A DNA stretch of 35,364 nt from Bacillota bacterium. Lineage in GTDB: Bacteria > Bacillota > Limnochordia > DTU087. Under the pieces are notes generated by a model. That model was not told where the DNA came from, made no database searches, and saw only the letters and a list, made by a program, of their open reading frames with translations. Location: NCBI GenBank assembly GCA_012798955.1, contig JAAZMF010000095.1:1-35364 (forward strand), given 5' to 3'. Positions 17,118 to 24,188 of the stretch are shown here, piece by piece (the stretch's first letter is position 1; every line of letters starts with the position of its first letter). The position numbers and the translations under genes were made by a program.

Positions 17118-18479
17118 CTATCCAACCCTACTCTCCCTCGCCGCCTGTTCCTCCCGGGTAATAGCTTCAGCCAGCTCTCCCCAAGCATTGGCATAGTCCT
17201 GCAGCTTAGCGGCAAATTCATCGGCTGTTTCATCTACATGAGCCTCAGTGGAATGAGCATTAGACTCCCGCACCATATCCCGCATAGCGTCGGGGTTATC
17301 TATTAGGGGACAGGGTCTTAGGTGGTTCTCATTGAAGGGTTGCCGTCTCTGATATGCCTTAAAGAGCGGTGATTGTAGTGCCTCTTTAAGTGATACATCA
17401 TGAATATTATGGGTAGCATAGTGGACAAACGCGCACGGCTCCACTTCTCCGGCGGCGTTAATATGCAGATAACGGCGGCCACCAGCGATGCAACCACCAG
17501 AGACTATACCGTCATTCCAAAAATCCATGAGGAAGATTGGTTTGCGAAGCCTCAGTTCACTGGTGCGTTTATGCATGAAGGCCCGTTGCTCGGGTGTGGC
17601 CATTAGATCAAGATCAGCACTGGCACCCACAGGGATGTAGGTGAAATACCATACAAACCGGGCACCTTTGTCTATGAGTAAATCAACAAATTCTTCAGAG
17701 CCTACATGTTCTACATTCTGGCGAGTGTAGGTAACAGAAGCACCAAAGAGACATCGATGTTCATTTAGTATATCCATGGCATCCATGACATCTTGGAAGA
17801 CTCCAGAGCCCCGCCTGGCATCGGTATATTCCTCCATACCTTCCATACTGATGGCCAAGGTTACATTGCCTACATCCACGATCTCCCGGGCAAACCTCTC
17901 ATTGACCATGGTACCATTGGTAAATAGGTGAAAAACTTGTTCGGGATGTCGCCTAGCTAACTCAAAGATATCCTTTTTGCGCAAAGTGGGCTCTCCGCCA
18001 GACAGTACTATAAAGTACACACCCAGTTCCTCTGCTTCAGTCAGCACCCTATCCATAACTTCTAATGATAAATCTTCGCCTTTGTATTCGCCGGCCCAGC
18101 AGCCAGTACAGCTGAGATTGCATCTAGCCGTGGGATCCATCAGGACAGCGAAGGGAACTGAGGCGCCTATCTCTTTAGCCATCTCATTTTGCTTGGGCAC
18201 CCCTAAGAAGCATGCGTTAATAAAATAGTTGATCAAAATCGTGTCCCGGATATGGGGATCAATATCCTGAAAGGCGCTGACCATAAATTCTGGCCAAGGG
18301 CTACCAGGATCCTGTAGTACATTTCTTACGCTTTCAATTAGCTCCTTGTGATATGGATCTCGGGCAATACGTTTGGACCAGTCCAGAATCTTGAATAGGT
18401 TTTTCTCCGGCGATTTAGAGATATAACCTAACACTTGACGAATCGCCGCTTCCCCTACGTATGCAACTGCCGTTCTCAT
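17118..18479 (-). CDS. Radical SAM protein with SPASM-like C-terminal cysteines
   Basis: The product has 453 residues. A helical N-terminal region (about 1-105) precedes a radical SAM core whose cluster motif CNLSCTGCW (CxxxCxxC, near residue 120) binds the [4Fe-4S] cluster that cleaves S-adenosylmethionine. LSGGEPTLRKKD is the SAM-binding GGE motif. The C-terminal part has further cysteines in GGCIAGGRR, EVEPCAFVHY and LRPCPLIDNP, as in SPASM/twitch enzymes with an auxiliary cluster. I recognise the family as radical SAM enzymes of anaerobes, but I cannot name the substrate. No precursor peptide or partner enzyme is adjacent. The preceding TetR gene (29 bases upstream, same strand, operator at 19127-19146) is the likely regulator. 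Confidence 0.85.
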   Translation of the reverse strand: MRTAVAYVGEAAIRQVLGYISKSPEKNLFKILDWSKRIARDPYHKELIESVRNVLQDPGSPWPEFMVSAFQDIDPHIRDTILINYFINACFLGVPKQNEMAKEIGASVPFAVLMDPTARCNLSCTGCWAGEYKGEDLSLEVMDRVLTEAEELGVYFIVLSGGEPTLRKKDIFELARRHPEQVFHLFTNGTMVNERFAREIVDVGNVTLAISMEGMEEYTDARRGSGVFQDVMDAMDILNEHRCLFGASVTYTRQNVEHVGSEEFVDLLIDKGARFVWYFTYIPVGASADLDLMATPEQRAFMHKRTSELRLRKPIFLMDFWNDGIVSGGCIAGGRRYLHINAAGEVEPCAFVHYATHNIHDVSLKEALQSPLFKAYQRRQPFNENHLRPCPLIDNPDAMRDMVRESNAHSTEAHVDETADEFAAKLQDYANAWGELAEAITREEQAARESRVG

Positions 18480-18508
18480 CTTGCCTACCTCCCTATCTCT
18501 TCCTCTTC

Positions 18509-19102
18509 CTAAAAGGCTGGGGACAATGCGACTCCCTGGAAAAAGAGTTCCTGCAAGGTCATCTCCACATGCTCTAGCTTTGCTTCACACGTAATATCTT
18601 TGGCGTACAAGGCAACTAGACTCACCATACCATACAACGCTGTAGCCACTGTCTCTGAATCAAGAGCCCGCAGTTCCCCTGCTTCAATACCCTTGTCAAT
18701 CACCTCCTGTAGCATCTTGATGTAGCTAGAACGAATTCTATGGGCAATAGATGATGAGCCCAACTCCTGACCCCATGCCTCCCGACTTAAGAGGCGCATC
18801 AGGGGACGATTATTGTGAAAGTACCGTAGCTGCTCCCGCAATATAGCCCGTAGCTTCATGCCACTATCGGTAAGTAGCTTGATGCGCTCCTCTATATGCT
18901 TGCCCATATGGGCTAATCCCTCGTCTAGTAAATCGATAAGTACATCCTCTTTAGTAGCAAAATACGTGTAAACGGTGCCTTTACCTACTTTGGCCTTGGC
19001 TGCGATCTCTTGGACAGTGGTATTGGCAAACCCCTGGGTAGAGAAGATTTCTAGTGCTGCTGTCAGGATACGCTCCCGTTTACAATCTGTTACCATATCC
19101 AT
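18509..19102 (-). CDS. TetR/AcrR-family transcriptional regulator
   Basis: This 197-residue regulator has a TetR helix-turn-helix at about residues 10-55 (ILTAALEIFSTQGFANTTVQEIAAKAKVGKGTVYTYFATKE). A variable ligand-binding domain follows. AAGGAGG lies four bases before the first ATG (19102) and ten before a second in-frame ATG two codons later, so either may be used. The gene leads the radical SAM gene by 29 bases and is presumably cotranscribed. A 20-bp palindrome upstream (19127-19146) is the probable autoregulatory site. Inducer unknown. Confidence 0.92.
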   Translation of the reverse strand: MDMVTDCKRERILTAALEIFSTQGFANTTVQEIAAKAKVGKGTVYTYFATKEDVLIDLLDEGLAHMGKHIEERIKLLTDSGMKLRAILREQLRYFHNNRPLMRLLSREAWGQELGSSSIAHRIRSSYIKMLQEVIDKGIEAGELRALDSETVATALYGMVSLVALYAKDITCEAKLEHVEMTLQELFFQGVALSPAF

Positions 19103-19126
19103 ATAGCCTCCTTGTCACCGGTGTAC

Positions 19127-19146
19127 AGAACCGACCGGTCAGTTCT
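19127..19146. promoter_or_regulatory. Probable TetR operator (palindrome) for the radical SAM operon
   Basis: AGAACCGACCGGTCAGTTCT is a 20-bp near-perfect palindrome (one mismatched pair) 24 bases before the TetR start. Its core ACCGACCGGTCAGT matches 12 of 14 bases with the core of the efflux-operon palindrome at 28626-28643. TetR dimers bind such sites; this one most likely mediates autoregulation. Confidence 0.7.
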
Positions 19147-19268
19147 CTGCTATGATCTACTCTACCCATCTTGGCTTTTCCTGCCACTCCCGTAGAAATC
19201 CCAAGTTAAGAGTGGATGAACCTAAAACACCTATTAACCACTATTCCAACGATTTCTCCTTAATACCC

Positions 19269-19297
19269 TTGTGCTCCAAGTATTTTGGGGGTATACT
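19269..19297 (+). promoter_or_regulatory. Sigma-A-type promoter of the riboswitch/zinc-ribbon unit
   Basis: TTGTGC (19269-19274) and TATACT (19292-19297) are separated by 17 bases. The predicted transcript start, near 19304, falls exactly where the riboswitch aptamer begins. Confidence 0.7.
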
Positions 19298-19302
19298 ATT
19301 GT

Positions 19303-19408
19303 ATAGGCTTAATCCAACCACTGGAACGGGGGACCCCTCGGGTGAATCTGCCTGTGGCAGAAGGGCTACCCGGCCCTAACCGCTCAGCTAACCTCGTAAG
19401 CGTAGGGA
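19303..19408 (+). ncRNA. Cyclic di-AMP riboswitch (ydaO-yuaA class)
   Basis: Conserved ydaO-yuaA landmarks appear in order: GCTTAATCC at the 5' side (P1), GGGGGACCCC, CGGGTGAATC, a short GCCTGTGGC hairpin, AGGGCTACCCGG, and the near-invariant CTCAGCTAACCTCGTAAGC. P1 forms between GCTTA (19307-19311) and TAAGC (19397-19401). The class binds the osmotic and cell-wall second messenger c-di-AMP and usually turns expression off. No terminator lies between aptamer and start codon. Instead CTCAGC (19383-19388), part of the conserved 3' core, can pair with GCTGAG (19413-19418), which overlaps the AGGAGG site, so control is probably at translation initiation. The direction of the switch cannot be fixed by eye. 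Confidence 0.9.
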
Positions 19409-19429
19409 CTATGCTGAGGAGGGATAAAA

Positions 19430-19588
19430 ATGGCCAAATGTGTTGATTGTGGTGAACGCATTGCAGTGTGGGAGGACTACTGCCCCAAATGTGGGGCCCG
19501 GAAAGCAGTAACGGGCCAAGCGAACAAAAAGGCCCATGGCAAGAAGAAAGGACTCGGGTTTTTCGGTCGCTTGAAAAAGACCCCCTAG
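19430..19588 (+). CDS. Small zinc-ribbon protein under c-di-AMP riboswitch control
   Basis: The 52-residue product begins MAKCVDCGERIAVWEDYCPKC. Two knuckles, CVDCG and CPKCG, are spaced as in a zinc ribbon and should bind one Zn. The C-terminal half is strongly basic (KKAHGKKKGLGFFGRLKK), which could bind nucleic acid, membrane or an acidic partner. There is no signal peptide. The ATG at 19430 has AGGAGG seven bases upstream, a near-ideal site, and the gene is flanked by its own promoter, riboswitch and terminator. I know no described function. Known c-di-AMP riboswitch targets are mostly potassium and osmolyte transporters and cell-wall enzymes, so this would be an atypical target. Confidence 0.88.
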   Translation: MAKCVDCGERIAVWEDYCPKCGARKAVTGQANKKAHGKKKGLGFFGRLKKTP

Positions 19589-19664
19589 TCCACCGTTAAA
19601 GACCTTACCCCCGTGCAAGATATGGCTAGGGCATGATCACAAGATTCTATGTACGGAAATGTGT

Positions 19665-19712
19665 AACGGGATCACCTGCTCTTTATGAGCTTGTGATCCC
19701 GTTTGTGTCTTT
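19665..19712 (+). terminator. Strong rho-independent terminator after the zinc-ribbon gene
   Basis: AACGGGATCAC (19665-19675) pairs perfectly with GTGATCCCGTT (19693-19703). GCTC/GAGC pairs inside the loop, and TGTGTCTTT follows. It closes the riboswitch unit. Confidence 0.88.
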
Positions 19713-19757
19713 CCTAATGGTCTTTTCCTATTTTTCCTAGAGTAATTTGGCTACCCC

Positions 19758-20141
19758 TTATGCTGGCTGCCCTTTCCATAGGAAATGCAGATTACAGTAT
19801 GCTCGAGCATGAACGTCGGTAGCATCTATGCAGAACTCGGCTTCTGGTAAGTCTCCTGCCTGCAAGTACTCACGATAGACAATACCATCGGCGATTAACT
19901 CAATCCACTCGATGTAGTGGGCATCTACCATGGGATGTGCTTCACTACCCACAGTAACTTTATAGCCGTTAGCAGTCTTTGTTACAACCGGTACATGCTT
20001 CTCCCGAGATGCATCAAAGGTATTCTCCTCTTGGAGTGTCATGGGCTCCCCGCAACAGACCAAAGTGCCGGCCCCAGTGTGCAAGACTTCCACGATATTA
20101 CCACACTTCTCGCAAAGGTAAACTTCATTGAGCTTAGTCAT
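19758..20141 (-). CDS. Desulfoferrodoxin-type superoxide reductase
   Basis: This 127-residue cytoplasmic enzyme reduces superoxide to hydrogen peroxide without making oxygen, a defence typical of anaerobes. The N-terminal desulforedoxin domain has four Cys ligands of Fe centre I (CEKCG at about 10-13 and VCCG near 28). The C-terminal neelaredoxin domain has all centre II ligands: His in EKHVP, EAHPM and DAHYIEW, and Cys plus His in AYCNLHF. It is thus a 2Fe-SOR with no missing residues. The start ATG is preceded by GGGGGAGG about ten bases away. It lies downstream of a C_GCAxxG_C_C gene on the same strand, 123 bases apart with an inverted repeat between them. The electron donor (rubredoxin or similar) is not in the window. 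Confidence 0.94.
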   Translation of the reverse strand: MTKLNEVYLCEKCGNIVEVLHTGAGTLVCCGEPMTLQEENTFDASREKHVPVVTKTANGYKVTVGSEAHPMVDAHYIEWIELIADGIVYREYLQAGDLPEAEFCIDATDVHARAYCNLHFLWKGQPA

Positions 20142-20184
20142 TGTACCATTGCCTCCCCCTTAAACTGATCAATAGACCATGTCT

Positions 20185-20224
20185 GCCTAACAAGGTATGC
20201 TCTAGACAAACACCACTGTTAGGC
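20185..20224. repeat. Perfect 8-bp inverted repeat upstream of superoxide reductase
   Basis: GCCTAACA (20185-20192) and TGTTAGGC (20217-20224) are perfect inverted arms 24 bases apart, in the leader of the superoxide reductase gene. They could be an mRNA stem-loop or two half-sites for a regulator. No U-run follows on the minus strand. Confidence 0.5.
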
Positions 20225-20264
20225 TCTTACTCATAATCATTACCAAGTTGGAGAGGATCTAAAC

Positions 20265-20678
20265 CTATTCTTGCCCATCTTCCCGGTTAACAATCTCATC
20301 CAGGACCCTAGCGGCCTCAATAATCACTGTCTGGCATTTGAGTTCTTCGGTGCGGTGTGCATCCTTTAGGGGAGCGCAACAGATACTGCCCATGGCCTCA
20401 GTGTAGGTGGCAAACAGCTCTTTCGTGAGCTCCTTGATCCGGTCACTTTCATGGGCCCTTTCTCTTACAAAGAGCCTACCTAGAACCATGATTGCCCCAG
20501 TTAATGCACCACATACACTCTCAATAGCCATACCACCACCGAAACCCGCCGCTACCTTCAAGTCCTCAGCATCAAATCCTAGCTGATACGCGATATTAGC
20601 GCCATACAGAATCTTCTCTGCACAATTGAGATCCTGATCCTTACCGAAGCCTTGTTCTAGCAGTTCTTGTAACGCCAT
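20265..20678 (-). CDS. C_GCAxxG_C_C family protein
   Basis: The 137-residue product carries the spaced cysteines of the C_GCAxxG_C_C (redox-active-like) family: NCAEKIL near residue 20, the central FGGGMAIESVCGALTGAIMVLG (GGGM to CGAxxG, near residues 47-68), ICCAPLKD and LKCQTV. These cysteines are thought to bind a metal or take part in redox chemistry; the function is unproven. Such genes occur in strict anaerobes, often near redox genes, which suits the superoxide reductase downstream. I place the start at the ATG at 20678 (GGGGG upstream); an ATG at 20696 would add six residues. Confidence 0.85.
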   Translation of the reverse strand: MALQELLEQGFGKDQDLNCAEKILYGANIAYQLGFDAEDLKVAAGFGGGMAIESVCGALTGAIMVLGRLFVRERAHESDRIKELTKELFATYTEAMGSICCAPLKDAHRTEELKCQTVIIEAARVLDEIVNREDGQE

Positions 20679-20774
20679 TGTTGTCCCCCACCCCATGTCC
20701 TAGGCTCCTAACCTCATACGGCCCGATGCCTATGATAGTTCTTGGTATGCTCCACAACCCCACAGGAAGATTAT

Positions 20775-21392
20775 CTACGAGCCTGTCTGCCGCTTCTCCT
20801 GCTGAACCTGGGTAAGCCCGGGCCCGAGGATGTATTCTATATTCCGGGCAATATCGGCTAGTATAACCGGCTGATCATCTAAAAGATAAGTCCCCACAGT
20901 ATAATCGATTGCCCCATTGACCACCGCAGCCACCTGAGCAGGATCAACTGGGTAATCCTTAGGTAGAACTCGATTCAGTACATCGATAGTAGGTCGCTCT
21001 AGCTCCCGGCGGATATTCCATACCCGCAACTGCAATTCCTTGGGAAAACCCAACATAGAATGGGACGCCGACTCTGCTAACCGCTGATTCCTAACGAAGA
21101 ACTGACCCCGCAAAGTCACTAAAACATGCATACACTCATCAGCTGATTGAATATCAGCAAGCCAACCATCTACGGTCCTAACGTATTCTTCAGTCCGGGC
21201 TTCTAGTAACGAGACAAATAGTTCTTGTTTGCTACTAAAATACAGATACAGCGTCCCTTTGGCTACACCGGCAGCTTCCGCGATATCATCCATGCGGGCG
21301 GCTGCATATCCTCTGCTAGTAAATATTAGTTCGGCGGCCTCTAATATTTCAGTGCGCTTATCCTGCACCACATCATCATTCTTCAGATTCAC
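20775..21392 (-). CDS. TetR/AcrR-family regulator of the efflux operon
   Basis: This 205-residue regulator has a TetR helix-turn-helix at about residues 13-60 (RTEILEAAELIFTSRGYAAARMDDIAEAAGVAKGTLYLYFSSKQE). The C-terminal domain is variable. The gene overlaps the end of the TolC-like gene by 17 bases, so it is the last gene of the efflux operon and should be made with it. This gives a simple negative feedback if it binds the palindrome at 28626-28643. No terminator is visible after it. Ligand unknown, probably a pump substrate. Confidence 0.92.
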   Translation of the reverse strand: MNLKNDDVVQDKRTEILEAAELIFTSRGYAAARMDDIAEAAGVAKGTLYLYFSSKQELFVSLLEARTEEYVRTVDGWLADIQSADECMHVLVTLRGQFFVRNQRLAESASHSMLGFPKELQLRVWNIRRELERPTIDVLNRVLPKDYPVDPAQVAAVVNGAIDYTVGTYLLDDQPVILADIARNIEYILGPGLTQVQQEKRQTGS

Positions 21393-23007
21393 CAGCTCCC
21401 CAATCTGCCATTGGGTTTTCCCACTGGTTTCTCGTTATCGCTTGGATCAAAATCTGACCGTCAACACCTATAGTAGCCGCTACTTTTGATTTTTGAGCTT
21501 CGTATCGAAGTCCTGCATCTAGCACCTTGTTGCTGGCTTGGGCCACCATTAATTGGCCTTCCCGCACTTCTTTGTTTGTCACTGAACCGAGCTCATACAT
21601 TAGCTCTAGTTGTGCCAATGTCTCTCGGGCGGCTTGCTCACCCTCTAGGGCCAACAAGTATCCCCGCCACAGCTGGTTTAACTGCTGGATTGCACCATTT
21701 AGCTCGAGATAAAACCCATCTTCGGCCATGGCCACCTGTAGTCTAGCCTTTTCCAAGGCTGCTTCCTTAGCGACAATCTGGGCCTTTTTGGCACCTCCGT
21801 CACCAAAGCGGTAAGAGACGTTTAAGTCTACTTGCCACGGGTCGACATCAATGCCTTCCATGATTGACGTGTAATCCATGGCACCACCCATGCCCCCAGC
21901 GCTCCCTGGAGGTATTTCCGGTAGTTTCGGTGGTTCTGTCCGGACCACCGTGGATACCCAAGTCTGATTGGAGTCAACTGATGATTGCACCATGGTCTTT
22001 TCGTCAGGAGCATACTGACCACTAAGCTTCACGGTCCAATCCCGCTCTCCCTTTACTTGGTTCAAGGCGATCTCGGCCATGGTCGCTTGTTTCCTAGCCA
22101 TAGCTAGCTCCGATCGGTGCAAAGTCATATACTGGAAAGCTGCGCTTACATCAACCTCCCAAGGCTGAACCATCATCTGATGGGAGGTGGCTAACTGCTT
22201 AGCCCAACCTAGAGCTGTATCGGTATCAACGGTCTCTTGGCCCATGGTCTGTAAAAGGGCTAAGACTGCCATTTCAACTCCCATCTCAGCGGCTTGAGCG
22301 GCCTGCTGTGCCTCTAGGTAAGTATTTTTCTCTTTAAGCACATCTAAAGGCGTAGCTGTGCCAAGGCTTTGTCTAGCCTCTTCTGCAACTACATTTAATC
22401 TTGCATGTTCCTGGGCTTCCCTAGCTAAGGCAAGACCATTGTACGCCCGCAGGACTCCATGGTAACCAGCCTCAATCGCTACAACTAGCTCCTTGAGGGC
22501 CTGCTCCTGCCGAAGCAGAGCGATGTCTGTGCCAACCTCCGCTTGCCCCAAAGCACCCTTGAGCTGAGCATTAGGACCTAATTGCTGATACCATGTCAAA
22601 GACCCTATGGTAGTGTTTAGGCGGTCGTCAGGGTCCATGACACCGGCCCCTATAGGCCCAATGGTCAAGTTGGGACTGTTGACAGCATTCTCCACCCTAT
22701 GCTGCCCAGCGATAGTCAGTTGAGGCTTGAGGGCGGCACTAACTTGCCGTTTGCCGGCAAGGGCTTCCTCTTGCTCCATCTTAGCAATCTTTAGGCTAGG
22801 GCTGTTCTCCATGGCTACCTTGAGGATATCTGCAAGGCTTGCTAACTCGGCAAGTTCTGTCGACCCCTCCAAGATCCCTACTGACTCCATAGCATTCACC
22901 GGGAGTGTAGTCGTGATCACAGCCATGGTCAGTAGGATAGCCAATATTGATATTGTCCGTGGGACATGCCCACGATGGGATATTACTTTAACTCTTCGCA
23001 GCATCAC
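21376..23007 (-). CDS. TolC-like outer membrane efflux protein, barrel strands present
   Basis: This 543-residue protein has a signal peptide (TISILAILLTMAVITTTLPVNA, cleavage near residue 40) and two tandem outer-membrane-factor repeats. Each has long coiled-coil helices (MEQEEALAGKRQVSAALKP; EAQQAAQAAEMGVEMAVLAL). Between them lie beta-strand segments expected for the barrel: KPQLTIAGQHRVENAV and LTWYQQLGP in the first repeat, DWTVKLSGQYAPDEK and VDLNVSYRFGDGG in the second. This is TolC architecture, the exit duct for the RND pump. A Gly/Pro/Met-rich insert (about 370-400) lengthens the second hairpin. The start is GTG at 23007 (AAGGAG seven bases upstream) or the adjoining ATG. Eleven bases separate it from the short paralogue upstream. 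Confidence 0.88.
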   Translation of the reverse strand: MMLRRVKVISHRGHVPRTISILAILLTMAVITTTLPVNAMESVGILEGSTELAELASLADILKVAMENSPSLKIAKMEQEEALAGKRQVSAALKPQLTIAGQHRVENAVNSPNLTIGPIGAGVMDPDDRLNTTIGSLTWYQQLGPNAQLKGALGQAEVGTDIALLRQEQALKELVVAIEAGYHGVLRAYNGLALAREAQEHARLNVVAEEARQSLGTATPLDVLKEKNTYLEAQQAAQAAEMGVEMAVLALLQTMGQETVDTDTALGWAKQLATSHQMMVQPWEVDVSAAFQYMTLHRSELAMARKQATMAEIALNQVKGERDWTVKLSGQYAPDEKTMVQSSVDSNQTWVSTVVRTEPPKLPEIPPGSAGGMGGAMDYTSIMEGIDVDPWQVDLNVSYRFGDGGAKKAQIVAKEAALEKARLQVAMAEDGFYLELNGAIQQLNQLWRGYLLALEGEQAARETLAQLELMYELGSVTNKEVREGQLMVAQASNKVLDAGLRYEAQKSKVAATIGVDGQILIQAITRNQWENPMADWGAGESEE

Positions 23008-23018
23008 AACGCAGCTCC

Positions 23019-24113
23019 TTAATGCTGGACCCGCTGGCCCGCAAGGGACCGGCCCACTGCATGGAAGTACCGGGTTTTCGCTAGATTATAATCATACAGA
23101 GCATTAACCAGATCGTTTTTGGCAGCTTGCACTCCCAGTTGTGCATCTTCTAAATCGTTGGCAGTAATCATATCCGCCTCGTAAGATAGCTCCGATAATC
23201 GTAGCATCTCTGTGGCTTCTTCAACACCTTTTTGCAGCACTGGGATCCGCTCTTCGGCGTCCTTAAGTGCTGAATGGCTTTGCTTAATCTGTAGTGCTAG
23301 TCCCTGGCGAGCCTGGGCCAGCTGCCTTTCTAGTTTGGCTAGATTTAGCTTAGCCTGCTGCAACGTCAGTGCCGGTGTATAATCATTATCAGATATCTCT
23401 ACGTTTTTCCTAGCGACTTCCACTGCTAAGAGTAGCTGCTTGATCTCATCTCGATTCGCCAATGCATGGGCCATGTCTGCATCTAGATCGATTTCCACTG
23501 GTTCCACGTCTAGAGTAATCTCTTTTGGCAAGATCAGCCCATCCAGGTCTATACCTAAGGTCTGACGGAATTTCATCTGGGCAAGCTCTAGACCATGCTT
23601 GGCTTGGGAAATACCAGATTGGCTACTCAAAACGTTGCGACTTGCCCGAATTACGTCAAGGCGAGTGGCTGTCCCAGCGGCCAGCTTTTTCTCAGCTACC
23701 CTTTCGTGGCGCTCAGCTGATTCTAATCCTTCCTGGGCAATACCTAGGAGGTTTTGTGTCCGCAAGGCATTAAAAAAGTCTGTGCGAACTTCCAATGCCA
23801 GCTGATCCCGGGCTGTTAGGTACTGCTGCCTAGCTACATCCAGTCCCCCTTGGGCCTGCATCAAGAGCACCGGCGAAGGCTTCATAATCATAGCTGCTTC
23901 CGCCTGCCTATGCTGGAACTCTGCTTCCTCTACAGCTAGTTTGGCAAGTTGCAGGCTAAGGCTGTTTTCAAAGGCAATCTCTTCTGCTTCCTCCAAAGTT
24001 ACATACTGAATACCCTCGGCCTCCAAGCTAGCGGCAGTGGCCAAGCCTCCCATCGCCATTACCAGCGTCATCACTAGCCCTGCCATAAACCATTTCTGCT
24101 TTCTCAATCCCAA
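23019..24113 (-). CDS. Short TolC-like protein lacking most barrel strands
   Basis: This 364-residue protein has a signal peptide (WFMAGLVMTLVMAMGGLATA, cleavage near residue 28) and the helical portions of the outer efflux protein family in two repeats. Examples are VTLEEAEEIAFENSLSLQLA, LEVRTDFFNALRTQNLLGIA, KLAAGTATRLDVIRASRNVL and MITANDLEDAQLGVQAAKND. At the two places where TolC inserts beta strands (after EAAMIMKPSP and after ISDNDYTPAL) the sequence passes directly to the next helix. At 364 residues it is about 70-100 shorter than usual OMFs. It may thus be a periplasmic coiled-coil tube or an adaptor-like partner. The start is a TTG (24113, or the TTG at 24107 which is better spaced from GGGAGTGA). 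It follows the RND gene by 75 bases. Confidence 0.85.
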   Translation of the reverse strand: MGLRKQKWFMAGLVMTLVMAMGGLATAASLEAEGIQYVTLEEAEEIAFENSLSLQLAKLAVEEAEFQHRQAEAAMIMKPSPVLLMQAQGGLDVARQQYLTARDQLALEVRTDFFNALRTQNLLGIAQEGLESAERHERVAEKKLAAGTATRLDVIRASRNVLSSQSGISQAKHGLELAQMKFRQTLGIDLDGLILPKEITLDVEPVEIDLDADMAHALANRDEIKQLLLAVEVARKNVEISDNDYTPALTLQQAKLNLAKLERQLAQARQGLALQIKQSHSALKDAEERIPVLQKGVEEATEMLRLSELSYEADMITANDLEDAQLGVQAAKNDLVNALYDYNLAKTRYFHAVGRSLAGQRVQH

Positions 24114-24188
24114 TCACTCCCGTACTCATTCTTCTATTAATGCATACCAGCTTTTTTGCTGCCTACTCCTTGAACTTCATTTCCCCGT

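Noticed and set aside
22727-23107. 126-codon plus-strand frame across the junction of the TolC-like genes
   Set aside because: Antisense to the signal peptide and first helix of the full-length TolC-like gene; no support of its own.
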